A stretch of 64,000 nucleotides of DNA. Origin: Oceanicaulis sp052055585. Its GTDB lineage: Bacteria; Pseudomonadota; Alphaproteobacteria; Caulobacterales; Maricaulaceae. The notes below the pieces were generated by a model. The model saw only the letters and a list, made by a program, of their open reading frames with translations. It was not told where the DNA came from and made no database searches. Of this stretch, positions 15,902 to 25,358 are shown in pieces. Location: positions 1,426,001 to 1,490,000 of the forward strand of contig NZ_CP170485.1 in assembly GCF_052055585.1 (NCBI RefSeq), given 5' to 3'. Both the position numbers and the translations under genes were made by a program. Every line of letters starts with the position of its first letter. Position 1 is the first letter of the stretch.

Positions 15902-17172
15902 TGGCCCACCGGGTGCTGATCCTCGAAGACGACGAATCCCTGCGGCTTGTCATCGCCAAAGCCCTGTCACGCGCCGGATTTGAAGTCCGTGCCACGGCGT
16001 CTGCGGATGCTGCACTGGAGCGTCTGGTGCGTCGGGAAGTCGACGTTCTTCTTGCCGATGTCTTGCTGGGGCGTGAGAGCTTTCTGGATCGCCTGGATGA
16101 GGTGAGCCGGGTTCGGCCGGATATTCCCGTCATCATTATGAGCGCTCAGACAACGGCTCGAACCGCGATAGAAGCGGGGAAGGCGGGTGTTTTTGAGTAT
16201 CTTCCAAAGCCGTTTGATCTCAATGATATGGTCGCGATTATTAAACGCTCACTGGAGGATGTGGCCCCGTCCTCCGGTTCGCCGCAATCACCGGGATTTG
16301 GCGGATTGGTCGGGCGTTCGCCCGCCATGCAGGAGGCCTTCAGGGCTCTGGGGCGATTGGCGCGCACCTCATCACCCGTCCTGTTTACCGGCCCTGAGGG
16401 CAGCGGCCGCACGCATTGCGCACGGGTGCTGGTCTCTGAATCCGGCGCGATGGGTCCGATGATTGAGGCCGGTCCGGCGCGTATGCGTCGGGAGGGAGCG
16501 GCGCTTCTGGAAGCCGCTGCGGGTGGTGCGCTGATCCTGCGTCGCGCCGATGCCTGGGATGAGGAGACGCAGGATTGGGTGCTTGAGGCGCTGGAAACCC
16601 CGCGTGGTGACACGCCGCGCATTCTGGCGACGGCGACGTCTGACATTGCGCGTCATATCCGTCCAGCCCTTCTCTCGCACCTGGCGGTTGGCCGGGTTCA
16701 GCTCCCGCCTCTGCGCGAGCGCGGCGAGGATCGGGCGCTATTGTTCTCGCATTTTCTGGCGGAGCATTCGCCCCCTCGCGAGATGGATGACAAGGTGCGC
16801 TCCTATATCAACAATCAGGTCTGGGCCGGCGAGGTGCTGGAGCTGAAGCGGGTCGCCTTGCATCTCAGCATGCAAGGCGCACGCGGCCCTCTGCGTGAGA
16901 CCGAGATAGAAGCGGCCATCCACGAGTTCAGCGGCCGTGACCCGGGAACGGATCTGGCGGATGCCGCGGCGCGATTCTTCGGGGCCTGTCTGGCTCAGGG
17001 CGAGGCGGATATCGGAGAGAAAGCCCAGCTCGCTGTGGACCGAGGCCTATTTGCCGCAGCGCTAGAAAATACCAACGGGATTCGTCAGGATGCGGCCAAG
17101 CTATTGGGTTTGAACAGAAATACGCTCACTCGCAGGCTCGCGGCTCTCGAAGCAGGCGGCGATGAGACCTAG
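15898..17172 (+). CDS. ntrC: NtrC-type response regulator with degenerate AAA+ domain
   Basis: 424-residue regulator in the ntrC position. The receiver domain is intact (Asp54 in LLADVLLG, Lys in YLPKPFD). The central AAA+ region is eroded. Walker A reads GPEGSGRT (165-172) with Arg171 where Lys is expected. The 40-residue stretch holding ELFG-x-x-GAFTGA is missing. Walker B reads GGALILRRAD, with Arg215-Arg216 where Asp-Glu is expected. The C-terminal Fis-type helix-turn-helix (AAKLLGLNRNTLTRRL) is intact. It should still bind DNA and be phosphorylated but cannot be a sigma-54 activator. NtrC of Rhodobacter capsulatus, which works with sigma-70, also lacks GAFTGA but keeps ATP binding. The start may be either ATG of ATGATG. 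Confidence 0.88.
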   Translation: MMAHRVLILEDDESLRLVIAKALSRAGFEVRATASADAALERLVRREVDVLLADVLLGRESFLDRLDEVSRVRPDIPVIIMSAQTTARTAIEAGKAGVFEYLPKPFDLNDMVAIIKRSLEDVAPSSGSPQSPGFGGLVGRSPAMQEAFRALGRLARTSSPVLFTGPEGSGRTHCARVLVSESGAMGPMIEAGPARMRREGAALLEAAAGGALILRRADAWDEETQDWVLEALETPRGDTPRILATATSDIARHIRPALLSHLAVGRVQLPPLRERGEDRALLFSHFLAEHSPPREMDDKVRSYINNQVWAGEVLELKRVALHLSMQGARGPLRETEIEAAIHEFSGRDPGTDLADAAARFFGACLAQGEADIGEKAQLAVDRGLFAAALENTNGIRQDAAKLLGLNRNTLTRRLAALEAGGDET

Positions 17173-17245
17173 AAGTCACACCCGTTGAATTTCCGTCACA
17201 TCTAGGCCAAGCTGTCCTCAGAGGGGACGCAAGGAGACGCGCAAC

Positions 17246-19468
17246 TTGCCAAAGTTTGCGGGCAATCCAGCTTGGCGACAATCAACGCTATTCCTGCTTG
17301 GCTTCGTTGTCGCGGCGCTAGGCGTGGTCCTGCTTGCTTTGTTGTCAGTGTTCCACGAGGGCCGCTTTGGCCCTGGAGGCTGGGGCTTCATCACCCTGAT
17401 GTGCATCGTCGCCGCTTTGCTCGGCGTACTGGCCATCGCGGTCTATCTCAGGGTCATGGAGCAGCTCAGGGGCGGAAATGGCAGCGCGTCTGCAACCCCG
17501 CGCCTTCAAGTCCGTTTCATCACGCTTTTTGCCGTCGCCGCAGTGGTTCCCGCCGTTCTGATGGCGGGTTTTCAGGCGCTGGTGCTTAATCGCGGTGTGG
17601 AATTCTGGTTCGCAGAGCGGGTCAATACGCTGGTCGAAACCACCGCTGACCTTGGCAATGAGTGGCCACAGGTCGCGCTGCAAGGTGCTCGATCGCACAT
17701 GAACGGCATGCTGCAGGACCTGTCCTATCCGGACGCTGTGCAATCGCTGCAGGATCAACGCATCCGATATAACGCCTATCTCACGACACAGGCTCGGGTG
17801 CGTAATCTTCCGGTGATTTATGTCATCGATTCCCAGGCCACGATCCTTGCCCGAAGCGAGGAAGCGCCGGATACGCCGCCTTTCGCAGCGCCGTCGCAGC
17901 AGATGCTGCAGATCGCCAATGAAGGCGATATCAGCGCTTCTGCGCCGGTTCTGCGCGAAGATGGCGCAGACTTTGTGCGTCTGTTGTTGCGCATGCCCGA
18001 GTATGAGGACGCGTACCTCTATTCACTGGTCTATGTGGACTTCTCGCTGCTTGTCGCCGCTCAGGACGCCACGCATTCCTTCCGTGAGGCGATCGCCAGC
18101 GAACAGCAGATGCGCATCAGCTTCTTCTTCGTTTATGCGCTCGCAGCGATCCTGGTCTTCCTCGGCGCGGTCTGGCTGGCGCTCAGCGCCGCCGCGCAAG
18201 TGGTGTCGCCGGTGAGCCGTCTGGTGGCGGCTGCTGAACTCGTGCGTCGCGGTGAGCTGAGTGCTCGCGTCCAGGTGGCGCGCGACAATGACGAGATCGC
18301 AGCGCTCAGTCGCGCTTTTAACCGGATGACCCGGCAGCTTGAGAGCCAGCGTAGCGCGTTGCTTGAAGCTAATGCGGAATCAGAACGCCGTCGCGCTTTC
18401 ATCGAGGCGGTGCTGACCGGAGTGAGCGCCGGGGTGATCGGCCTGGAGCCCGATGGCCGCATTTCTCTGGTCAACCGCTCGGCCGCGCAGCTTCTGGGCC
18501 GAGAGCCCGGAGAGCTGGTCGGCGATATGATCGACAAGGTTTTGCCGGACTTTTCTGACGTCTTCTATGCGGTTCATCGCAGGCCGGACGATATTTCGGA
18601 ACGTCAGATCGAGATTTCCGAGGAGGGCGGAGCGACCGTCAATCTCAGCGTTCGCGCAGCTCAGGATGATGATGGCGGCGTGGTGATCACCTTTGATGAT
18701 GTCTCACGTCTGGTCGCCGCCCAGCGCAGCGCCGCCTGGCGGGATGTGGCGCGCCGGATCGCGCATGAAATCAAGAACCCGCTGACCCCGATCCAGCTGT
18801 CAGCTGAGCGACTGAAGCGTCGTTATCGCAAGCAGATCGAGGAAGAGGGTCTTGAGACCTTCGACAAGTGCGTCGACACGATTGTCAGGCAGGTGAGTGA
18901 TATCGGCCGGATGGTGGATGAGTTCTCGGCCTTCGCCCGCATGCCGGCTCCGAAGATGGAAAGCTCTGATCTCGTCGATATCGCCAATTCTTGCGTCTTC
19001 GCCCAGCGGGTGGCGTCACCCGACCTTCAGGTTCTGCTCACCATTCAGGGCGGGCCGATCATCATCGAATGCGACTCCCGGCTTGTGGGGCAGGCGCTCG
19101 CCAATGTGCTCAAGAATGCGGCCGAAAGCGTTTCAGCGCGGATGGAAGATGAAGGCGCGAAGGCGGGCGGACGCATTGCCGTATCTGTCGGAGCCGGCGG
19201 ATCCCAGGCCGTCATCGAGATTACCGACAATGGATTGGGCTGGCCTGTACATGACCGGGCGCGCCTGACCGAACCCTATATGACCACCCGCGCCAAGGGC
19301 ACCGGACTTGGCCTCGCGATTGTTCGCCGGATCATGGAAGACCATGGCGGACGGCTGGAGTTGGACGATCGTCCTGATCTGGAACGCGGCGCGGTGGTCA
19401 GAATGGTCTTTCCCTTGCTTGAACCCGACACGGACGCGCCCGAAACGACGGCGCAGGCGGAGGCTTGA
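17246..19468 (+). CDS. ntrY: Transmembrane sensor kinase NtrY
   Basis: 740-residue membrane kinase. Three N-terminal hydrophobic segments precede a periplasmic sensor region. A further membrane helix (FFVYALAAILVFLGAVWLAL) leads into HAMP, PAS (about 380-480), the HisKA box AHEIKNPLTPIQLSAERL with His507, and HATPase (ending KGTGLGLAIVRRI). It partners NtrX; the pair is linked to nitrogen and redox control in alphaproteobacteria. The start is a TTG with AAGGAG nine bases upstream; the 73-base gap after ntrC could hold a separate promoter. It ends two bases into an apparent coupling with ntrX. Confidence 0.93.
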   Translation: MPKFAGNPAWRQSTLFLLGFVVAALGVVLLALLSVFHEGRFGPGGWGFITLMCIVAALLGVLAIAVYLRVMEQLRGGNGSASATPRLQVRFITLFAVAAVVPAVLMAGFQALVLNRGVEFWFAERVNTLVETTADLGNEWPQVALQGARSHMNGMLQDLSYPDAVQSLQDQRIRYNAYLTTQARVRNLPVIYVIDSQATILARSEEAPDTPPFAAPSQQMLQIANEGDISASAPVLREDGADFVRLLLRMPEYEDAYLYSLVYVDFSLLVAAQDATHSFREAIASEQQMRISFFFVYALAAILVFLGAVWLALSAAAQVVSPVSRLVAAAELVRRGELSARVQVARDNDEIAALSRAFNRMTRQLESQRSALLEANAESERRRAFIEAVLTGVSAGVIGLEPDGRISLVNRSAAQLLGREPGELVGDMIDKVLPDFSDVFYAVHRRPDDISERQIEISEEGGATVNLSVRAAQDDDGGVVITFDDVSRLVAAQRSAAWRDVARRIAHEIKNPLTPIQLSAERLKRRYRKQIEEEGLETFDKCVDTIVRQVSDIGRMVDEFSAFARMPAPKMESSDLVDIANSCVFAQRVASPDLQVLLTIQGGPIIIECDSRLVGQALANVLKNAAESVSARMEDEGAKAGGRIAVSVGAGGSQAVIEITDNGLGWPVHDRARLTEPYMTTRAKGTGLGLAIVRRIMEDHGGRLELDDRPDLERGAVVRMVFPLLEPDTDAPETTAQAEA

Positions 19469-19473
19469 ACACA

Positions 19474-20883
19474 ATGTCGCTCGACATCCTGATAGTTGAT
19501 GATGAAGCCGATATCCGGGAGCTCATTGGGGGGCTTCTGGAGGATGAAGGGTATGAACCCCGGTACGCGGGCGATTCAGACGCCGCGCTTGACGCTGTTC
19601 GTCAGCGCAAGCCGGCTTTGGCGGTTCTGGATGTCTGGCTGCAGGGCAGTCGACTGGACGGTATCGAGCTCTTGGCTGAGATTAAGCGCGTGGCTCCGGA
19701 TCTTCCCGTCGTCGTGATTTCAGGTCACGGAACGATCGAAACGGCTGTGGCGGCCATTCGCAAGGGCGCATACGATTTTATCGAAAAGCCCTTTAAGTCC
19801 GACAAGTTGCTGCTGACTGTTGAGAGGGCGCTTGAGGCCAGCCGTTTGCGGCGTGAAAACGCTGAACTGCGGGCGAAATCCGAAGTGCATAACGATCTGA
19901 TCGGGGAGTCCGCCGCAGCGGTCCAGCTCCGTCAGACAGTTGACCGGGTTGCGCCGACCAATTCGCGCGTCCTGATTTCCGGGCCGTCCGGGTCGGGTAA
20001 AGAGCTGATCGCACGTCTGATCCATGCGCACTCCATGCGCGCAGACGGGCCCTTTGTTCCGGTGTCCGCCGCCATGATGTCGCCGGATCGGGTTGAGGCC
20101 GAATTGTTTGGCGCAGAAACCGAAAGCGGTGTGGAGCGCGTCGGGCTTCTTGAACAGGCTCATGGCGGGACGCTCTTTCTTGACGAAGTGGGCGATATGC
20201 CGATCGCGACCCAGGCCAAACTCCTTCGGATGCTGGTTGAACAGCGCTTCCGCCGGATTGGCGGAGCTCAGGATGTTCAGGTGAATGTCCGGGTGCTGTC
20301 CTCTACCGCGCGTGATCTGCAGGGCATGATTTCCCAGGGGCAGTTCCGGGAGGATCTCTATCATCGTCTTGCTGTGGTGCCGCTCGACGTGCCTTCGCTT
20401 TCACAACGCCGCGAAGACATTCCGCTTCTGGTCAATCATTTCCTTGAGCGCCTGACGGCCATGTCCGGACTGCCCATGCGGAAAATTGGTGATGACGCCA
20501 TGGCGGCGCTTCAGGCCCATGACTGGCCCGGCAATGTGCGCCAGCTACGCAATAATGTGGAGCGCCTGCTGATTCTGGCGACGGGCTCGCCGGATGAACC
20601 TGTAACGCTGGATTCCCTGCCGTCCGAAGTCGCAGGCCGGTCGACCAGTTCTGAAACCGGTCTGGATGCGGAGCGCATGATCGCCTTGCCCTTGCGCGAC
20701 GCGCGTGAGAATTTCGAACGAGAATATCTCAAGGCCCAGATCAATCGGTTCGGGGGCAATATTTCGCGGACAGCCAATTTCATCGGCATGGAGCGCTCGG
20801 CGCTGCATCGCAAGCTGAAGACGCTGGGCGTGGGCAGTCTGAACCGCAAGGGCGACGACATAGACGCAGAGGACGCCGGCTAG
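19474..20883 (+). CDS. ntrX: Response regulator NtrX
   Basis: 469 residues from ATG 19474, which has GGAGG nine bases upstream. Receiver domain with Asp53; AAA+ domain with intact Walker A GPSGSGKE (170-177) and Walker B LFLDEVGD (Asp237-Glu238), and the VPLDVPSLSQRREDI sensor region; a C-terminal Fis helix-turn-helix (ISRTANFIGMERSALHRKL). The sigma-54 contact loop GAFTGA is absent: after ELFG (210-213) comes AETESGVERVG. NtrX of several alphaproteobacteria is known to lack it, so it probably acts with housekeeping sigma factor or as a repressor. It is coupled to ntrY. Confidence 0.93.
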   Translation: MSLDILIVDDEADIRELIGGLLEDEGYEPRYAGDSDAALDAVRQRKPALAVLDVWLQGSRLDGIELLAEIKRVAPDLPVVVISGHGTIETAVAAIRKGAYDFIEKPFKSDKLLLTVERALEASRLRRENAELRAKSEVHNDLIGESAAAVQLRQTVDRVAPTNSRVLISGPSGSGKELIARLIHAHSMRADGPFVPVSAAMMSPDRVEAELFGAETESGVERVGLLEQAHGGTLFLDEVGDMPIATQAKLLRMLVEQRFRRIGGAQDVQVNVRVLSSTARDLQGMISQGQFREDLYHRLAVVPLDVPSLSQRREDIPLLVNHFLERLTAMSGLPMRKIGDDAMAALQAHDWPGNVRQLRNNVERLLILATGSPDEPVTLDSLPSEVAGRSTSSETGLDAERMIALPLRDARENFEREYLKAQINRFGGNISRTANFIGMERSALHRKLKTLGVGSLNRKGDDIDAEDAG

Positions 20884-20902
20884 CTCCGGCTGAGATCATC
20901 CC

Positions 20903-22276
20903 ATGAAAGCTGTAGTGTGCGGGGCAGGGCGTGTTGGATATGGCATCGCCCGGGAGCTTGCCTCTGAGGGCAACGCCGTCACGGTCGTGGACTGGTCGCG
21001 CGAGCTGATCGACAAGGTCACCACCGATCTTGATGTGCGTGGTGTGGTGGGGCATGGCTCCCATCCCGATGTGCTGGACAGAGCGGGGATCCGGGACGCG
21101 GATCTGCTCGTCGCCGTGACCTATTCGGACGAAGCCAACATGGTCGCCTGCCAGGTGGCCCATTCTCTGTTCAACACGCCGACGCGCATTGCGCGGGTGA
21201 GGGCGCAAAGCTATCTCGACAAACGCTGGGGTGACCTGTTCTCCTCCGGCGCACTGCCGATTGATGTGACGATCTCGCCAGAGCTGGAAGTCAGCCGCTC
21301 AATCCTGCAACGGCTTGAAACCCCGGGCGCGTTCGCGACGGCCCCGTTTGCCAATTCCCGCGTTCAGGTGTTGGGCCTGCGCGTGGATGAGCAATCGCCC
21401 GTCGCCTCCAGTACACGCGCGCAAATGGCTGAGTTGTTTCCCGATCTTGGCTTTGACATCGTGGGGGTCCAGCGCGATCAGACGCTCTTTATCCCTCAAG
21501 ATGATGACCCGCTTATGCCGGGCGATGACATCTATGTCAGTCTCGCAGCCGGCCATGTGAAACGCGCTCTGGACGTGTTCGGGCGCGCTGCGCCGCGTGC
21601 ACGCCGTGTTGTTATCATAGGCGCAGGCAATATCGGCCTCTACGTCGCCAAGGCGCTGGAACGGGTCGGCGGTGTTCGTGTCCGGCTGATCGAGAGTGAC
21701 AAGGCGCAAGCCGAGCGCGCAGCGGATGCGCTTCGTCGCACCGTGGTTCTACATGGCGATGGTCTGGACCGGGACGTCCTGAGAGAAGCCGGCGTTGAAG
21801 ATGCAGAACTCGCTCTGTGCCTGACCAATGATGACAAGGTGAACCTGCTCAGCGGCGTGATGGCCAAGAAGGAAGGCGCCGCCCGCTCGCTTTGCCTTGT
21901 GAACAACCAGGCCTTCCACCCCGTTCAGGAAGCGCTGGATGTGGACGTCATGATCGACCCGCGGGCCGTGACGGTCTCTACCATTCTTCAGCATATCCGA
22001 CGTGGCCGGATCACCGGTCTTCAGACCATGGGCGATGGCATGGCTGAGGCGCTTGAAGGCGTGACGCTGTCCACCTCGCCGCTGGTGGGCCAGAATCTGA
22101 GCACGCTGGAGCCGCCCGAGGGCGTGGCCATTTGCGCCATGGTCCGAGGCGAGCAGGTCTATTTCCGGGGCGATTCCGTCGTGATCCAGGAAAACGATCG
22201 CGTGATTTTCTTCGCCCTCAAGGCCTCGGTTCCCAAGGTGGAGCAACTCTTCCGCGTCAGCCTCGAGTACTTCTAG
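20903..22276 (+). CDS. trkA: Trk potassium uptake regulatory subunit
   Basis: 457-residue cytoplasmic NAD-binding protein that gates the TrkH channel. Two tandem RCK units are visible: the first Rossmann motif CGAGRVGYGIA at the N-terminus, the second VIIGAGNIGLYVAK with Gly240, each followed by a TrkA-C domain. ntrX-trkA adjacency is standard in alphaproteobacteria. trkH follows four bases after the stop. Confidence 0.95.
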   Translation: MKAVVCGAGRVGYGIARELASEGNAVTVVDWSRELIDKVTTDLDVRGVVGHGSHPDVLDRAGIRDADLLVAVTYSDEANMVACQVAHSLFNTPTRIARVRAQSYLDKRWGDLFSSGALPIDVTISPELEVSRSILQRLETPGAFATAPFANSRVQVLGLRVDEQSPVASSTRAQMAELFPDLGFDIVGVQRDQTLFIPQDDDPLMPGDDIYVSLAAGHVKRALDVFGRAAPRARRVVIIGAGNIGLYVAKALERVGGVRVRLIESDKAQAERAADALRRTVVLHGDGLDRDVLREAGVEDAELALCLTNDDKVNLLSGVMAKKEGAARSLCLVNNQAFHPVQEALDVDVMIDPRAVTVSTILQHIRRGRITGLQTMGDGMAEALEGVTLSTSPLVGQNLSTLEPPEGVAICAMVRGEQVYFRGDSVVIQENDRVIFFALKASVPKVEQLFRVSLEYF

Positions 22277-22280
22277 ATCG

Positions 22281-23675
22281 ATGACCTGGTCGCCACGCTT
22301 TTTTCGAGCCCTGGCGTGGTGCGCCTTGTTCATCAGCGCTGCGGCGGCGCCTTTCATACTCTTCGCTGGTCTGGAAGGCCGGGCTGACATCGCTCGGGGT
22401 TTCACCATTACGCTGGTTCTGGGTGCGTTTCTGGGCGGGGTTACGCTTGCAGGAACCCGAAATGTTCACGCGCCTGCAAGGGCGAGCGCCGCCTTGCGCC
22501 TGGCGTTCTTCGGCTGGCTTCTATCACCCCTTCTGGCTGCGCCTCCGCTGGTGGCGGCGACCGGCTCGTTTCCGGCGGGCGTCTTCGAGGCCTACTCAGC
22601 GCTAACCACCACAGGCTCGATCATTGTCAGCCCGGAAGAGGCGGGGGTCTCCATCACCTTGTGGCGCTGTGTGTTGGCGTGGCTGGGCGGTCTTGGCAGC
22701 CTGGTGCTGGCGGCGACCGTCTTCGCGGCCCTGGACCGGCGCGGAGTCGGTTTGCGTCGGACCTATCTTTTGACCGTGGAACACTCTGACCTGTTCACCA
22801 ATTTTGGACGCGCCTTGCGCCGTTTCGGGGCGATCTATGTGGGGCTGACTCTGACCGGCTTCATGCTCCTGCTGCTGACCGGCACGCCCCCGTTTGACAG
22901 TCTCTGCCTTGCCTTGTCCGGCCTCGCGACCTCAGGGCTGACGCCCCGTTCAGATGCGCTTGGTCTGTGGATGTCGCCTGCGTCTCAGGGGGTGTTGGCC
23001 CTGATCTGCCTATCGGGCGCCTGGAATATGGCGGTTCAATACGATCTCGCCTCCCGCCGACGCATCACCCGGGGCAGCGGCGAATTGCGCGCTATCCTGG
23101 TTCTGGGGCTCGGGGCGGGGCTCTATGTTGCGCTCAGGGGCCATCCTGGGATGGCCTATTCAGGCGCTCTCGACATGGTCTTCGCGGTGACGACGGCCGG
23201 GTTTCAGACCCAGGCCGTTCCGGTGCTGCCTTTGATGCTGCTGGTGATGGTGGCGATGGCGGGCGGCTCGACGATCTCCACGTCCGGCGGGATCAAGATG
23301 CCGCGTATCCTGCTTCTGCTCCGGCGGGCGGGGGGCGAGCTTTCAAGCCTGAGTCACCCTTCTGCCGCCGTTCGCACCCGCTTTATCGGGCGACCTGTCA
23401 GTGATTCGGCGCTGGCGGGGGTGTGGGTGTATGCGCTGGCCTTTCCGGCGGCGCTTGGACTGGGCGCTGTCGCGCTCGGCGTCAGCGGAATGACCTTTCA
23501 GGAGGCCTTGATGGTCTCGGCGGCTTCGCTGGTGAATGCCGGTCCCTTGTCAGGCGTTGATTATGCGACGCTTCCGCCGCTTTCACTGGTGGTTTCAGCC
23601 TTCATCATGGTTCTTGGACGTCTTGAGGTGCTGGCGGCTGCGGCCGCAATCTATGTGATCTTCGCCCGCGACTGA
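22281..23675 (+). CDS. trkH: Trk potassium channel subunit TrkH
   Basis: 464-residue polytopic inner-membrane protein with about ten hydrophobic segments. The pore-loop signatures of the family appear in order: SALTTTGSI, LSGLATSGLTP, AVTTAGFQT and SAASLVNAGPL, the four re-entrant P-loops of KtrB/TrkH. It forms the K+ pathway gated by TrkA, encoded just upstream. Confidence 0.93.
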   Translation: MTWSPRFFRALAWCALFISAAAAPFILFAGLEGRADIARGFTITLVLGAFLGGVTLAGTRNVHAPARASAALRLAFFGWLLSPLLAAPPLVAATGSFPAGVFEAYSALTTTGSIIVSPEEAGVSITLWRCVLAWLGGLGSLVLAATVFAALDRRGVGLRRTYLLTVEHSDLFTNFGRALRRFGAIYVGLTLTGFMLLLLTGTPPFDSLCLALSGLATSGLTPRSDALGLWMSPASQGVLALICLSGAWNMAVQYDLASRRRITRGSGELRAILVLGLGAGLYVALRGHPGMAYSGALDMVFAVTTAGFQTQAVPVLPLMLLVMVAMAGGSTISTSGGIKMPRILLLLRRAGGELSSLSHPSAAVRTRFIGRPVSDSALAGVWVYALAFPAALGLGAVALGVSGMTFQEALMVSAASLVNAGPLSGVDYATLPPLSLVVSAFIMVLGRLEVLAAAAAIYVIFARD

Positions 23676-23775
23676 CTGAGCGCTGACAGGCAATCCTGTT
23701 GCAGCACGGCCAAGGTATGTTTACCTAGCGTAGGGGGCGCATACGTTGCGCCGGAATTCTAGTGCGATAAGGCCG

Positions 23776-24033
23776 ATGTCTAACGATAAGAAACAAAACC
23801 TGCAGGACGTTTTTCTGAACACCGTTCGCAAGGGCAAGACTCCACTCACCATCTTTCTGGTCAATGGCGTGAAGCTTCAGGGGGTTGTCACCTGGTTTGA
23901 CAACTTCTGTGTTCTGCTTCGCCGTGAAGGCCAGATCCAGCTTGTCTACAAGCACGCTATTTCGACCATCATGCCCAGCCAGCCCGTCCAGCTGTTTGAC
24001 AAGGACGAGGCTGAAGGAGACGCCGAGGATTGA
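23776..24033 (+). CDS. hfq: RNA chaperone Hfq
   Basis: 85-residue Sm-like RNA-binding protein. Sm1 contains QNLQDVFLNTVRKGKTPLT (proximal face Gln/Phe) and Sm2 ends in YKHAIS (58-63), the uridine-binding signature. A short acidic tail follows. ATG 23776 is preceded by ATAAGG and gives the standard N-terminus. The stop overlaps the hflX start. Confidence 0.97.
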   Translation: MSNDKKQNLQDVFLNTVRKGKTPLTIFLVNGVKLQGVVTWFDNFCVLLRREGQIQLVYKHAISTIMPSQPVQLFDKDEAEGDAED

Positions 24034-25358
24034 TCGACCGCAAACCCGCGCCGCAAACCGCTCTCGTCCTGTCGCCGCAATATCCGGGGACGGACGCCAA
24101 TCGTGCTCAGGCCCGACTGGAAGAGGCCATAGGCTTGGCGCAAGCGCTCGATCTGGATACCGCCGAAGCGCGGATTGAGCCGCTGCGCCGTGTCGAGGCC
24201 AGCGGTTTCTTCGGTACGGGCAAGATCGAGCAGATTGCCGAACGGGTCGAAGAGGCCGAGATCACGGTCGTCATCATTGACGCCGCGCTGAGCCCGATCC
24301 AGCAGCGTAACCTTGAAAAGAAGCTCAACGCCAAGGTCATAGACCGGACTGGCCTGATCCTTGAGATTTTCGGCTTGCGGGCGCAAACCCGCGAGGGTCG
24401 GCTTCAGGTGGAGCTGGCGCGTCTGGCCTATGAGCGGTCCCGCCTTGTGCGCACCTGGACGCACCTTGAGCGCCAGCGCGGCGGTCGTGGCTTCCTGGCC
24501 GGGCCGGGTGAAACCCAGATCGAAACCGACCGCCGGATCCTGGCGGACAAGATGGCCAAGCTTCGCCGGGAGCTTGATGAGGTCAAACGCACGCGCACCC
24601 TGCACCGCAAGAAGCGGCAGACGGCGCCGTGGCCGACGGTGGCGCTGGTGGGCTATACCAATGCGGGCAAGTCCACGCTGTTCAATCTGTTGTCGAACGC
24701 TCAGGTTCTGGCGAAGGACATGCCGTTTGCGACCCTCGACCCGACCGTTCGGGGGGTGAAACTGCCCTCTGGCCGTCGCGTTCTGATGAGTGACACGGTG
24801 GGCTTCATTACGGACCTGCCGACCGAGCTGATCGCCGCCTTCCGCGCTACGCTTGAAGAGGTGATCGAGGCCGACGTGCTGATCCATGTCCGAGACATGG
24901 CCGACCCTGACCATGAGGGACGCAAGTCTGACGTGGAATCCGTTCTGGCGGCCCTCGGCGCCGGGGCAGAGGCGGATCAACATGTGATCGAAGCCTGGAA
25001 CAAGGCCGATCAGCTCTCAGCCGAGGATTATGAAGAGCTCGTCTGGCGGGCCAGGCTACCCAAGCGTGACAACGGCCCGGTCAGTATCGTGACGTCTGCG
25101 GTGACTGGCGCTGGCGTAGACGCCCTGCTTGAGCAGGTCGAGCTGGCCCTGTCGTTGGATGATGTCGCCCTGCACCTGGACTTCGGTCCGGAGGACGCCG
25201 AAGCCCTTGCTTTCGTTCACAGGCATGGCGCTGTGGTGTCAGAGCAGACCGATCGCGAAACGGGCATTGTCAGCGTCCATGTCCGTTTGAGCTCTGCGGA
25301 TGCCGGTCGCTTTCAGCAACGCTTCGGCGTCGAGGATGAAGTGGAAATCGCGGACTAG
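24030..25358 (+). CDS. hflX: Ribosome-associated GTPase HflX
   Basis: 442-residue GTPase that splits stalled 70S ribosomes under stress. The N-terminal HflX domain ends in the Gly-rich linker ERQRGGRGFLAGPGETQIE. The G-domain has G1 GYTNAGKS (208-215), G2/G3 (ATLDPTVR, DTVGF) and G4 NKAD. The start is a TTG within TTGA overlapping the hfq stop, with AAGGAGA nine bases upstream, so translation is coupled. It overlaps mazG by a few bases tail to tail. Confidence 0.95.
   Translation: MIDRKPAPQTALVLSPQYPGTDANRAQARLEEAIGLAQALDLDTAEARIEPLRRVEASGFFGTGKIEQIAERVEEAEITVVIIDAALSPIQQRNLEKKLNAKVIDRTGLILEIFGLRAQTREGRLQVELARLAYERSRLVRTWTHLERQRGGRGFLAGPGETQIETDRRILADKMAKLRRELDEVKRTRTLHRKKRQTAPWPTVALVGYTNAGKSTLFNLLSNAQVLAKDMPFATLDPTVRGVKLPSGRRVLMSDTVGFITDLPTELIAAFRATLEEVIEADVLIHVRDMADPDHEGRKSDVESVLAALGAGAEADQHVIEAWNKADQLSAEDYEELVWRARLPKRDNGPVSIVTSAVTGAGVDALLEQVELALSLDDVALHLDFGPEDAEALAFVHRHGAVVSEQTDRETGIVSVHVRLSSADAGRFQQRFGVEDEVEIAD

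Noticed and set aside
15898..17172. ntrC as a decaying pseudogene
   Set aside because: The frame is uninterrupted, overlaps ntrB normally, and both terminal domains are intact.
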